DNA from: Microbacterium marinilacus
GTDB lineage: Bacteria; Actinomycetota; Actinomycetes; Actinomycetales; Microbacteriaceae
Assembly: GCF_019753765.1 (NCBI RefSeq)
Contig: NZ_JAIJZW010000006.1
Span: 1-64,000, forward strand
Direction: 5' to 3'
DNA: 64,000 nucleotides
A program made the translations under genes and the position numbers. Under the pieces are notes generated by a model that was given only the letters and a program-made list of their open reading frames with translations, was not told the origin of the DNA and did not search any database. Within the stretch, counting starts at the first letter, position 1; each line of letters opens with the position of its first letter. Shown in pieces: positions 22,799 to 31,191 of the stretch.

Positions 22799-24103
22799 CT
22801 ACTCGGTGTCGGCCGGTGTGCGGAACCTGCCCCACGCCAGCGTGCACGCCGCGGTCAGCAGCGACGCGACGACGATGTAGATCGCGATGGGGGCGGTCGA
22901 TCCGGACGACGCCAGCAGCGCGGTCGCGATGAGCGGGGCGATGCCGCCGCCGACGATCGCGCCGAACTGGTACGCCATGCTGACGCCCGTGTAACGCAGC
23001 CGGCTCGGGAACGTGCGGGCCAGCAGCGGCGGCACGACCGCCCAGGCGAACGAGGTCGACGCGTGGGCGACGATCGTGCCGGCGGCCGCCAGCCAGATCT
23101 CCCCCGTGTCGAACAGCAGGAAGAACAGCACGGCCGTGACCGCCATGAGCACCCCTCCGAGAGCGCCCATCGGCACGAGGCCCCACCGGTCGGCGATCCG
23201 CGCGAGCACCGGGATCATCACGATCTGCAGCACGCAGCAGACGATGCCGATCCACAGCAGCGCCGACTGCGCGTAGCCGAGCTCGGCGGTGCCGTAGCTG
23301 AGCGCCCACGTCAGCACGATGTACGACAGGATCGACGGCACGCCGGCGATGACGATCGTCAGCAGCAGCTGGGGAGTGAAGCGCGCGAAGACCTCCAGGA
23401 ACGGCACCCGGGCCGGGGCGTCCTTGACCGCGGTCTCGAACAGCGGGCTCTCCGTGAGGCTGCGACGCGCCCAGATGCCGACCACCACGAGCACGACGCT
23501 CACGACGAACCCGATGCGCCACCCCCAGGTGACGAACGCGGGACCCGTCGCGGCGAGCAGGACGATCATCATCAGGTTCGCGAGCATGAGCCCCGCGGGC
23601 AGGCCGATCATCGGCGCGGCCCCGTACAGCGCCCGGCGTCGCGGCGGGGCGTACTCGACGGCCATCGTGACCGCGCCGCCCCACTCGGCGCCCACGCCGA
23701 GCCCCTGCGCGAGGCGCAGGATCACCAGCAGGACGGGAGCCGCGAGCCCGATCGTCTCGTAGTTCGGCACGAGGCCGATCAGCACCGTGGCGCCGCCCAT
23801 CACCAGGAGCGAGAGGATGAGCATCCGCTTGCGTCCGATGCGGTCGCCGAAGTGCCCCGCCAGGATGCCGCCGACGGGGCGTGCGACGAAGCCGAACGCG
23901 AAGGTCGCGAACGCCCCCAGCTGGCTCGCGGTCGGGTCGTCGGACGGGAAGAACTGCGGCCCGAAGACCAGCGCCGCGCTCGCCGCATAGAGGAAGAAGT
24001 CGTACCACTCGATCGTGGTGCCGAGGAACGTGGCGCCGACGACGCGGCGCGCCTCTCGGCGCAGCCGCGGATCCGCGGCATCGGGGGTGGGGGATGTGCT
24101 CAT
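22799..24103 (-). CDS. MFS transporter, metabolite:H+ symporter (MHS) family
   Basis: A 434-aa, 12-TM major facilitator. It has the MHS opening VVGATFLGTTIEWYDFFLYA, the loop 2-3 motif GHFGDRIGRKRMLI, and LRLAQGLGVGAEWGGAVTMA in TM4-5 (the G-x-G-x-E-W-G-G-A signature shared with ShiA, KgtP and ProP-type symporters). It should import a carboxylate or related metabolite with protons. The ATG at 24103 has a strong AAGGAGGA site. It is the last gene of the six-gene reverse-strand operon that starts at 29272 and probably brings in the substrate degraded by the upstream enzymes. Confidence 0.92.
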   Translation of the reverse strand: MSTSPTPDAADPRLRREARRVVGATFLGTTIEWYDFFLYAASAALVFGPQFFPSDDPTASQLGAFATFAFGFVARPVGGILAGHFGDRIGRKRMLILSLLVMGGATVLIGLVPNYETIGLAAPVLLVILRLAQGLGVGAEWGGAVTMAVEYAPPRRRALYGAAPMIGLPAGLMLANLMMIVLLAATGPAFVTWGWRIGFVVSVVLVVVGIWARRSLTESPLFETAVKDAPARVPFLEVFARFTPQLLLTIVIAGVPSILSYIVLTWALSYGTAELGYAQSALLWIGIVCCVLQIVMIPVLARIADRWGLVPMGALGGVLMAVTAVLFFLLFDTGEIWLAAAGTIVAHASTSFAWAVVPPLLARTFPSRLRYTGVSMAYQFGAIVGGGIAPLIATALLASSGSTAPIAIYIVVASLLTAACTLAWGRFRTPADTE

Positions 24104-24173
24104 GTCGGTCCTCCTTGACCGGTGTGAGGAGCGGCGCGGGTTCGCCGCAGGGGGGATGAGCGGGAGGTCGCGC

Positions 24174-25349
24174 TCAGCGGGCGAACGCGGAGTGCCCGGT
24201 GATCGCCCTCCCGACGATCAGGTGGCTGATGTCGTGGGTGCCCTCGTACGTGTAGAGGGCCTCGGCGTCGGCGAAGAACCGCGCCACGGCGTGGTCGGCA
24301 CGGATGCCCTCGGCCGCCACGATCTCGCGGCCGAGGGCGACCGTCTCCCTCAGGGCATCGCTCGTCCAGGCCTTGGCGAGCGCGGCGTTGCGCTCGCCCT
24401 CCCCGCCCGAGCGGCCCGACAGCGTCAGGCCCACGGCCATCGCGAGCGAGGCCGTCGCGTTGCCGAGCATGCGGGCGAGCTTGTCCTGCACGAGCTGGAA
24501 GGCGGCGATCGGCCGCCCGAACTGCACGCGTCCCAGCGCGTGGGCGCGTGCAGCCTCGTACGCGCCGGTCTGCATGCCCGCGGCGAACCACGCGACGTCG
24601 GGCCGCAGCGACTCGAAGATGCGCGCCAGGTCGCGTGCGTCCGTCACGCGGGCCAGGCGCGCGTCGTCGCCCACCCGCACATCCCGCAGCTCGATGTCGG
24701 CGTTGCGCACGAGCCGCACCGAGATCTTGTCGTCTATCTCGTCCAGGCGCACGCCCGGTGCGTCGCGGGGCACCAGGTAGACGCCCGCGGCGCCGTCCTC
24801 GTCCACCGCGGCGACGGCGAGCAGGTCCGAGACGGCGGCGTTGCCGATCCAGCGCTTGCGCCCGCTGATCCGCCATCCCGTCCCGTCGCGCACGGCCCGG
24901 GTGGTCATGCCGCGCGTGGCGTCCGATCCGTGGTCGGGCTCCGTGAGCGCGAAGCAGCCGGTCGTCCGGAACGCGGCGATGTCGGCGTCGAGCGCGGCGA
25001 CCTGGTCGGGCGACCCGCCCTCGCGGACGACCGTCCGGAACATGTTCGCCTGACCGCCGTAGAGCATCGCGACGGACAGGTCGACACGGGCGAGCTCGAA
25101 GCCCCGGAACCCGACGTAGAGCGGCCGCGGCCGGCCGTCGGCGCCGAGCACCGCGGGGTCGTCGTCCAGGCGGAGCGTGGCCAGCTCCTCCCGCACGTGC
25201 GGCGGGCAGTGCGCGTCGCGCCACCACGCGCCGACGTGCGGGCGCACGTGCGCGTCGAGATACCGCCGCAGCTCGGCGAGCTTCGCGCGCTCGGCGTGGG
25301 TGAGCAGCTCGGCGTACCCGAACGGATCGACCGCGTCGTCGGCGCTCAT
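24174..25349 (-). CDS. Acyl-CoA dehydrogenase family protein
   Basis: A 391-aa acyl-CoA dehydrogenase that introduces an alpha-beta double bond using FAD. Visible are GCFALTEPDHGSDATRGMTT (FAD/substrate loop, about residue 130), the middle beta domain with GRKRWIGNA near 165, the C-terminal helical domain with GRVQFGRPIAAFQLVQDKLA, and the catalytic glutamate E369 in YTYEGTHDISHLIVGRAITG. ATG at 25349 overlaps the stop of the amidohydrolase by 4 bp; the longer upstream frame was rejected. The sequence resembles glutaryl-CoA dehydrogenase-like enzymes. It forms part of the catabolic operon. Confidence 0.93.
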   Translation of the reverse strand: MSADDAVDPFGYAELLTHAERAKLAELRRYLDAHVRPHVGAWWRDAHCPPHVREELATLRLDDDPAVLGADGRPRPLYVGFRGFELARVDLSVAMLYGGQANMFRTVVREGGSPDQVAALDADIAAFRTTGCFALTEPDHGSDATRGMTTRAVRDGTGWRISGRKRWIGNAAVSDLLAVAAVDEDGAAGVYLVPRDAPGVRLDEIDDKISVRLVRNADIELRDVRVGDDARLARVTDARDLARIFESLRPDVAWFAAGMQTGAYEAARAHALGRVQFGRPIAAFQLVQDKLARMLGNATASLAMAVGLTLSGRSGGEGERNAALAKAWTSDALRETVALGREIVAAEGIRADHAVARFFADAEALYTYEGTHDISHLIVGRAITGHSAFAR

Positions 25350-26233
25350 CGGCCCTGCAGCCCCAGAAGGCGTGTGGCGTTCTCCTTGAGGATGCGTGCC
25401 ACGGCCTGGTCGGGGAAATCGAGCGCCGCGAAGTCGGCGAACCAGCGCTCCGGTGTCAGCGCGGGGAAGTCCGAGCCGTACAGCATCTTGTGCGACAGGT
25501 AGGACCGGGCCGCGCGACGCAGGGGCTCGCTGAAGTACTTGGGCGACCAACCCGAGAGGTCGATCCAGGTGTTCAGCTTGTGGGTGGCGATCGAGATCGC
25601 CTCCTCCTGCCAGGGCACGCTCGGGTGCGCCATGACGATCTGCAGTGCGGGATGGCGGGCCGCGACGTCGTCGAGCAGCGCCGGGTTCGACAGCCCCAGC
25701 CGCAGCCCCAGGCCGCCCGGCGTGCCGGCGCCGACCCCGGTCTGCCCCGTGTGCACCACGACGGGCAGGCCGAGCTCCTCGATCGCGGCGAAGAGGGGGA
25801 TGTGCGCCGGGTCCGACGGATCGAAGCCCTGCACCGTCGGGTGGAACTTGAACCCCCGCACGCCGAGCTCCTCCGCCTGCCGTCGTGCCTCGTGGGCCGC
25901 CGCCTCGCCGAGCAGCGGATCCACGGTCCCGAACGGGATGAGCACGTCTGCGTTGCGCTCGGCGCCTGCCACCAGGTCGTCGACGCTGTTCGGCCGGTGG
26001 CCGAGATGGGTGCGCGCGTCGACCGTGAACACCACCGCCGCCACCCGCTGCTCGCGGAAGCGGGCGGCCGTCTCGTCCACGTCGAGCGGAGGGTCGCTCT
26101 GGCCGAAGTAGCGGTCCATCGCCTCGAGGAAGGCGGGTGGCAGCGCCCGCCGGCCCGCGGAGTCGATCTGCACGTGCACGTGCGTGTCGATCGCGTCGAA
26201 GGCATCGGGGTCGAGGCTGAGCCGGTACGTCAC
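25346..26233 (-). CDS. Metal-dependent amidohydrolase, TIM-barrel (Amidohydro_2)
   Basis: A 295-aa amidohydrolase_2 protein. The first metal motif is DTHVHVQ near residues 16-22 (HxH). GVRGFKFHPTVQGFDP near 130 carries the lysine/His strand, VVVHTGQTG near 158, VMAHPSVPW near 200 and YGSDFPALTPERWF near 260 with the metal Asp. Relatives include 4-oxalomesaconate hydratase-like and ACMS decarboxylase-like enzymes, so it may decarboxylate or hydrolyse a ring-derived acid. GTG at 26233 overlaps the upstream ligase stop (GTGA). The substrate is unknown. Confidence 0.88.
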   Translation of the reverse strand: MTYRLSLDPDAFDAIDTHVHVQIDSAGRRALPPAFLEAMDRYFGQSDPPLDVDETAARFREQRVAAVVFTVDARTHLGHRPNSVDDLVAGAERNADVLIPFGTVDPLLGEAAAHEARRQAEELGVRGFKFHPTVQGFDPSDPAHIPLFAAIEELGLPVVVHTGQTGVGAGTPGGLGLRLGLSNPALLDDVAARHPALQIVMAHPSVPWQEEAISIATHKLNTWIDLSGWSPKYFSEPLRRAARSYLSHKMLYGSDFPALTPERWFADFAALDFPDQAVARILKENATRLLGLQGR

Positions 26234-27876
26234 TTCGTCACCCTCATCGTTCCCGTCGGCGCGATCGACGGGTCGATCTGCGGGGCGACGGCGGCCTTGA
26301 GACGCGCCAGGTCGACCTTGCCGTGCGGGCTGCGGTCGAGCGTCGAACGGAACACGACGTTCCGCGGGCGCTTGTATCCGGCCAGGCGCGCGTCGAGGTG
26401 CGCACGCAGCTCTCCGTCGTCGACCGGCTCGCCGTCCGGCGTGGCGACGACCGCGGTCACGACCTCGCCGTAACGGGCGTCGGGCATGCCGAAGACGACC
26501 GCGTCGACGATCAGCGGATGGTCGAGCAGCGCCTGCTCGACCTCGGCCGGGTACACCTTCTCGCCGCCGGTGTTCACGACGGCGCTGCCGCGTCCCAGCA
26601 GCTCGACCGTGCCGTCCCCGCGCGCGACCGCCCAGTCGCCGGGCACGACGTGCCGCACGCCGCGGATCAGCGGGAACGCCTCGCGCGTCTTCTGCTCGTC
26701 GTGGAAGTAGCCCTTCGGCAGCGTGCCGCGGAAGCCGAGGATCCCGCGACCGCCCTCCAGATGCGCGACGTCGTTGCGCTCCTCGTCGAGCACCACGGCA
26801 CCCGGCAGCAGCCGCAGCTCGCCGGGCAGGTCATCCGCCGAGCGCGTGACGTTGACGGCGTACGGCCCGCCCTCGGTCGAGGCCAGCAGATCGGTGATCG
26901 CGATGTCCCCGACGTCGTGCACGCGCCGCTTGACCTGCGGGCTCAGCCGCATGCCGGAGCTGATGATCGAGGCCACGCGCCCGAACGGCACCAGTCCGAG
27001 CGACTCCACCGCCTCCACGAGCGGCAGCGCGATCGCGTCGCCGGCGACGACGATCCGCGTCGCGCCGGCGTCCACCGCGAAGCGCGCCGCGGCCTCGCTG
27101 TCCAGCCGCGGGCTCGGGAGCATCAGGATCGATCCGCCGAGCGCCAAGGTGTTCATCGAGGTGAACAGGGCGGTGCCGTGCATGAGCGGGGCGAGGGGCA
27201 GCGACACGGTCGCCGGTGTCGCCGGGTCGGCGGCGACCGCCACGGCCTCGTCGAGCGTCGCGGGCATCGGAAGCCCCGCCGTGCCGTAGATGGAGTACAT
27301 CTGCACGTCGAGGATGTCCGCGGCGTCCCATACCACTGCGCGCGGGCGCCCCGTCGTGCCGCCGGTGAACAGGCGCAGCTCGCCGCCTGCCGGCGGGGTG
27401 GCCGGCAGCGGCGCCTCGCCGGAGGTCGCCTTGTCCCAGGGGGTCGTGTCCGGGAGGTCCGCTGTCGGCACGGGGCCGTCGCCGGTGTCGTCGATCTCGA
27501 CGAGGGGCAGTCGCAGGCCGTCGACGGCTTCGTGCACCACGTCGCGCAGCGAGCGGGGATGGATCAGCGTCCGCACCTCGGCGTCCTCGAGGAGGGGGCG
27601 CAGCTCGGCCGGCCGGTAGCGGAAGTTCATCGGCACGGGCGCGAAGCCGCAGGCGAAGCAGGCGAACAGGGCCACGACGTACTCGGGGCGGTTGTAGCTG
27701 AAGATCGCGACGGAGTCGCCCGGCTCGACGCCCTGCGTGCGCAGGTGGCCCGCCAGCGCCCCGGCCTCGGTGACCAGCCGGTCGTAGGTGAGCACCTCCT
27801 CCGGCGTGACCACCGCCGGCCTGTCGGGGAACGCGCGCGCCACCGCCTGCCAGATGTCGCTGTAATGACCTCTCAC
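26230..27876 (-). CDS. AMP-dependent acyl-CoA synthetase/ligase (ANL superfamily)
   Basis: A 548-aa ligase that activates a carboxylic acid to its CoA thioester through an acyl-AMP. The phosphate-binding loop is LFTGGTTGRPR near residue 170. The A5-like region is LLASTEGGPY near 315. The adenylate-binding GDWAVARGDGTVELLGR is near 410 with VNTGGEKVYPAEVEQALLDH, and the catalytic lysine is in RSPHGKVDLARLK near 525. GTG at 27876 follows GGGAG at five bases and fits the family N-terminus; the larger upstream frame antisense to the SDR was dropped. It probably performs the first activation step of the operon's pathway. Confidence 0.93.
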   Translation of the reverse strand: MRGHYSDIWQAVARAFPDRPAVVTPEEVLTYDRLVTEAGALAGHLRTQGVEPGDSVAIFSYNRPEYVVALFACFACGFAPVPMNFRYRPAELRPLLEDAEVRTLIHPRSLRDVVHEAVDGLRLPLVEIDDTGDGPVPTADLPDTTPWDKATSGEAPLPATPPAGGELRLFTGGTTGRPRAVVWDAADILDVQMYSIYGTAGLPMPATLDEAVAVAADPATPATVSLPLAPLMHGTALFTSMNTLALGGSILMLPSPRLDSEAAARFAVDAGATRIVVAGDAIALPLVEAVESLGLVPFGRVASIISSGMRLSPQVKRRVHDVGDIAITDLLASTEGGPYAVNVTRSADDLPGELRLLPGAVVLDEERNDVAHLEGGRGILGFRGTLPKGYFHDEQKTREAFPLIRGVRHVVPGDWAVARGDGTVELLGRGSAVVNTGGEKVYPAEVEQALLDHPLIVDAVVFGMPDARYGEVVTAVVATPDGEPVDDGELRAHLDARLAGYKRPRNVVFRSTLDRSPHGKVDLARLKAAVAPQIDPSIAPTGTMRVTK

Positions 27877-27905
27877 CCGAACTCCCTTGTTCGTGTCGCG
27901 CCCGG

Positions 27906-28811
27906 TCAGCCGAGGGTCGGAGGGCCTGATCGCTGGGCCTGCCCGGCGAGCGTCGCGCGCCAGGCGTCCCCGATGTCCTCCGGCGACCACCCGCCGGTCT
28001 CGTCCAGCGTGGCGAGGACGGCCGGGTGGGAGTACAGTGTCAGCCGATCGCCGCCGATGCCGATCGCCTGTCCTGTCACGTCCGCGGAGTCGTCGGAGGC
28101 GAGCCAGACGACCAGCGGTGCGACGTCGTCCGGGGTGCCGAGGGCGTGGTCCTTCCGGAACTCCTCGGGGATGGGCTCGCCCGCCTGGAACCTCTCCCAC
28201 ACCTCGGCGTAGGCGGGGATCGTGGCGGTCATCGGGCTGAGCGCCGTGGGGATCACGGCGTTGGCCGTGATCCGGTCGCGGACCAGCTCGAGCGACCAGG
28301 TGCGCGCCATCGCCACGAGCCCGGCCTTCACCGCCGCGTAGTTGGTCTGGCCGAAGCTGCCGAACTGCCCGGCAGGCGACCCGATCACGATGATCCGTCC
28401 GCCCTCTCCGCGCGCCCGCATCGAGGCGGCGGCCGCGCGTCCGCACGTGAAGGTGCCGCGCAGGTGGGTCTCGACCACGGCGTCGAAGTCGTCGTCGCCC
28501 ATCTTCCACAGCACGCGGTCGCGCAGCACGCCGGCGTTGGCGACGAGGACGTCGAGCCGCCCGAAGCCCTCCTCGGCCGCGGCGACGAGCCGATCGGCCG
28601 TCTCTGCCGGGCCGACCGGCGCGATCACCGAGATCGCCCTGCCCCCGTCGCGCTCGATGTCGGCGACCGTGGCGGCGGCCGTCTCGGCGTCGACGTCGTT
28701 GACGACCACCGCCGCGCCGGCCGACGCCAGCGCGAGCGCGTAGGCGCGTCCGAGGCTGCGGCCGGCGCCCGTCACCACGGCGACCTTGCCGTCGAGCCGG
28801 ACCGCGCTCAT
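27906..28811 (-). CDS. Short-chain dehydrogenase/reductase, hydroxyacyl-CoA type
   Basis: A 301-aa SDR. Cofactor motif TGAGRSLG at residues 14-21, NAG at 92-94, catalytic S145-Y158-K162 (GSPAGQFGSFGQTNYAAVK). The long form, with a C-terminal extension after residue 250, resembles bacterial 17beta-HSD4/MFE-2-like (3R)-hydroxyacyl-CoA dehydrogenases, which often sit beside MaoC hydratases in steroid or branched-chain acid catabolism. ATG at 28811 overlaps the MaoC stop by 4 bp. Together with MaoC it would carry out the hydration and second oxidation of a beta-oxidation-like spiral. Confidence 0.92.
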   Translation of the reverse strand: MSAVRLDGKVAVVTGAGRSLGRAYALALASAGAAVVVNDVDAETAAATVADIERDGGRAISVIAPVGPAETADRLVAAAEEGFGRLDVLVANAGVLRDRVLWKMGDDDFDAVVETHLRGTFTCGRAAAASMRARGEGGRIIVIGSPAGQFGSFGQTNYAAVKAGLVAMARTWSLELVRDRITANAVIPTALSPMTATIPAYAEVWERFQAGEPIPEEFRKDHALGTPDDVAPLVVWLASDDSADVTGQAIGIGGDRLTLYSHPAVLATLDETGGWSPEDIGDAWRATLAGQAQRSGPPTLG

Positions 28812-29272
28812 CGGTAGTACCTCAGCACGAGCTCGGCCGCACAGGCCGGCTTCTCGGACCCCTCGACCTCGAAGGTGACGGGGGTCTCGATCTGGAAGCC
28901 CCCGGGGATCTCCTGCACGCTGCGCAGCTCGCCGTGGGCGCGGATGCGCGAGCCGACCGGGACGGGAGCGGGGAACCTCACCCGGTTCAGGCCGTAGTTC
29001 ACGCCCATGCCGAAGCCCGTCACCTCGAAGACCTCGGCCATCAGCGGCACGACCAGGGACAGCGTGAGCAGCCCGTGCGCGATCGTCGTCGCGTAGGGCG
29101 TCGTGGCGGCGAACGCCGCGTCCACATGGATCGGATTGTGATCGCCCGTCACCTTCGCGAACAGGTCGACGTCCTCCTGCGTCACCGGCCGCCAGGACGA
29201 CGGCCCGAAGCGGCTGCCGGCATGGGCGGGAAGGTCGTCGAGCGCGAGGGACAGGTGTGGCGCGTCGTTCAT
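28808..29272 (-). CDS. MaoC-family (R)-enoyl-CoA hydratase
   Basis: A 154-aa hot-dog-fold hydratase. The hydratase-2 motif is complete: D44 and H49 in VTGDHNPIHVDAAFAATTPY, followed by AHGLLTLSLVVPLM and GMGVNYGLNRVRFPAPVPVG. It adds water to an enoyl-CoA. It is the first gene of the reverse-strand catabolic operon. A good TTGACA-17-TACCTT promoter lies about 65 bp upstream of the ATG, overlapped by an imperfect palindrome. The downstream order MaoC-SDR-ligase-amidohydrolase-acyl-CoA dehydrogenase-transporter supports acid degradation through CoA esters. Confidence 0.93.
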   Translation of the reverse strand: MNDAPHLSLALDDLPAHAGSRFGPSSWRPVTQEDVDLFAKVTGDHNPIHVDAAFAATTPYATTIAHGLLTLSLVVPLMAEVFEVTGFGMGVNYGLNRVRFPAPVPVGSRIRAHGELRSVQEIPGGFQIETPVTFEVEGSEKPACAAELVLRYYR

Positions 29273-29321
29273 CCGGAGGTTCCTCGATCCGCTTCGTCGC
29301 GAGAAGGGTGTGCACTGCCAA

Positions 29322-29366
29322 TGACAGGTACCCTGAAAAGGTAAGTGTCGCGCCCGCGTCTGTCAA
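29322..29366 (-). promoter_or_regulatory. Promoter and overlapping operator of the MaoC operon
   Basis: On the reverse strand TTGACA (29366-29361), an exact 17-bp spacer and TACCTT (29343-29338) form a near-consensus promoter. GACACTTACC and, 7 bp on, GGTACCTGTC form an imperfect inverted repeat (8 of 10 paired) spanning the -10 and start site, suggesting repression by a TetR- or GntR-type protein not encoded next to it. Confidence 0.65.
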
Positions 29367-29504
29367 CACCTCCGCGCGTGACGGCCCGGTCTAGACTGCG
29401 ACCGAGCCACGAGAGAGGACGCACGACCGTGACACCCAGAGCCGCCCTCCCGACCGAGGCACTCCCCGCCCCGTCGACGCCCTCCGCGACCTCGCCGCGG
29501 AGCG

Positions 29505-29945
29505 ATGGCTGACCTGGCGGGCGCGATCGCCGCGCTGCGCCAGCTGGAGACGCCGGACTCGAGCGTCGCCGTCTCCGGCACGGTCGTCGAGGTCGAGGTG
29601 CGCTACCGGGACGTCTCACAGCTCACGGGCGGTGCCGGACGAGGCCGCGCCGCGTTCGTCGTCGAGGTGAGCTTCGACGAAGCCGCCGGCGAGTACCGCC
29701 TGCGCCTCGTCGACCAGCGCGCCTCCGCGCAGATCAGCACCGGCGGCCTCTCCGGCTCCTACTCCTCGACGACCATGCTGAGCGGAACGATGCGCACGCG
29801 ATCCTTCGCCCGGGGCTCCCATGCGGGCGAGCAGGGGTACGGCCAGGACTTCGACTCGAAGCCGTGGCAGGACGCCGTGGTGCAGCGGGTCGAGGCCCAT
29901 GGCTGGACGAGACGCAAGGGCTTCTGGGGGCGTCTGTTCTCGTAA
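29505..29945 (+). CDS. Hypothetical protein
   Basis: A 146-aa protein with no recognised family. An N-terminal helix (ADLAGAIAALRQLE) leads into a strand-rich middle (VAVSGTVVEVEVRYRDVS, RAAFVVEVSFDEAAGEYRLR) and a serine/glycine-rich segment (STGGLSGSYSSTTMLSGTMR). The end is aromatic and basic (GWTRRKGFWGRLFS). There is no signal peptide. Codon use is typical of the chromosome, which supports it as a real gene. ATG at 29505 follows GGAG closely. The neighbours on both sides are unrelated. Confidence 0.6.
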   Translation: MADLAGAIAALRQLETPDSSVAVSGTVVEVEVRYRDVSQLTGGAGRGRAAFVVEVSFDEAAGEYRLRLVDQRASAQISTGGLSGSYSSTTMLSGTMRTRSFARGSHAGEQGYGQDFDSKPWQDAVVQRVEAHGWTRRKGFWGRLFS

Positions 29946-30134
29946 GGCGCTCCGCGGAGTCCGTGCCGTCGAGAGCGCGTGCGGCGAGCGTCGGGCCGCG
30001 ACGGCGAGAGAGGTCGACGCCGCGTTCCCTCGCCGCGTTTTCGGAGAGGCGCGCTCTGCACGGGTCCGGCCCGAGTCTGTCAACACCTGGGCGGATGATG
30101 GCCCTCACGGGGCTCGGGACGCCATGATGGGGAC

Positions 30135-31109
30135 GTGGACACCACCATCGCGATCGTCTGGAACCCGTCGAAGACCGACCGCGAGACCCTCGAGAAGGGG
30201 CTCGCGAAGGCCATCGCGACTCGAGGGAAGGGGATCGGGAAGGCGTCGTCCGGCGAACCGGAGCCCGAGGTCACCTGGTGGGAGACCACCGTCGACGACC
30301 CGGGTCAGGGCATCGCCGAGAAGGCCCTCGCGACGAGGCCCGATCTGCTCATCGTCGCGGGCGGCGACGGGACGGTCCGAGCGGTCGCCGAGCACGTCGC
30401 CGACGCCGAGGCCGACGTCGCGCTCGGGATCGTGCCGCTCGGCACCGGGAACCTCTTGGCGCGCAACCTGGACGTGCCGGTGGGCAACGTGGCGAACGCC
30501 TTCGCCCGGGCGCTGTCCGAGGGCGATCGCTCCGTCGACGTCGGCTGGGTCGAGGTCGACCTGGAGGGCGGCAAGGAGCGCCACGGCTTCGTGGTGATGA
30601 TCGGGTTCGGCATCGACGCCCAGATGATCGCGGAGACCGACGAGGACCTCAAGGCGAAGGCCGGATGGCTGGCGTACGTCGAGTCGCTCGGGCGCGCCCT
30701 GAAGGCCAACGAGATCGTCCCGTTCCACATCGCGAAGGACGACGAGCCCGGACGCGACGAGCAGGGCCACACACTCCTGATCGGCAACTGCGGAGTGCTT
30801 CAGGGGGGCTTCCCCGTGCTCCCCGACGCCGACCCGTCCGACGGCGAGCTCGACTACCTCGTGCTGAGCGCCGAGGGGGTGGGCGAGTGGCTCGGAACGC
30901 TCAAGACGATGGTCTGGGACAACGGGCTCAAGCGGCTGACCGGCGCTCGCGATGAGGACGCGACGAGCGAGGCGGTCAATCTGGGCCGGGCTCGCCGGAT
31001 CTCTGTGTCGCTGCCGGAGCCGCGCGGCTTCCAGATCGACGGAGAGGGCATGGGCGAGACGACGTCGTTCGAGGTCTCGATCCAGCCGGGCGCGATCCGC
31101 GTCCGCTGA
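30135..31109 (+). CDS. Diacylglycerol/sphingosine kinase-family lipid kinase
   Basis: A 324-aa DAGK-catalytic-domain protein that would phosphorylate a lipid alcohol with ATP. The nucleotide motif VAGGDGTVRAVAEHV is near residue 75, followed by LGIVPLGTGNLLARNLDVP, both highly characteristic. The second half (GFGIDAQMIAETDEDLKAKA, then LIGNCGVLQGGFPVLPDADP, DGELDYLVL) matches the DgkB/YegS-type C-terminal sandwich. GTG at 30135 begins at the first beta strand (TTIAIVWNPSKTD). A strong hairpin follows 43 bp after its stop. Confidence 0.92.
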   Translation: MDTTIAIVWNPSKTDRETLEKGLAKAIATRGKGIGKASSGEPEPEVTWWETTVDDPGQGIAEKALATRPDLLIVAGGDGTVRAVAEHVADAEADVALGIVPLGTGNLLARNLDVPVGNVANAFARALSEGDRSVDVGWVEVDLEGGKERHGFVVMIGFGIDAQMIAETDEDLKAKAGWLAYVESLGRALKANEIVPFHIAKDDEPGRDEQGHTLLIGNCGVLQGGFPVLPDADPSDGELDYLVLSAEGVGEWLGTLKTMVWDNGLKRLTGARDEDATSEAVNLGRARRISVSLPEPRGFQIDGEGMGETTSFEVSIQPGAIRVR

Positions 31110-31152
31110 CCCTCCGAGTCAGCGGCCCGCTGGCCGATGACCAGACCGGACA

Positions 31153-31191
31153 GACTCGAAAGTCCCCGCTCCCCGCGGGGACTTTCGAGTC
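31153..31191. terminator. Bidirectional terminator hairpin, 16-bp perfect arms
   Basis: GACTCGAAAGTCCCCG (31153-31168) and CGGGGACTTTCGAGTC (31176-31191) pair perfectly with a 7-nt loop between the convergent lipid kinase and NADP oxidoreductase genes. The right arm overlaps the latter's stop codon. Confidence 0.8.

Noticed and set aside
26323..28212. 629-aa forward open frame opposite the acyl-CoA ligase
   Set aside because: Composition is that of an antisense shadow; the reverse strand encodes a full ligase with all motifs.
29359..30088. 13-bp direct repeat TCTGTCAACACCT at 29359 and 30076
   Set aside because: The first copy is explained by the -35 region of the MaoC promoter; the second has no matching promoter, so chance is likely.
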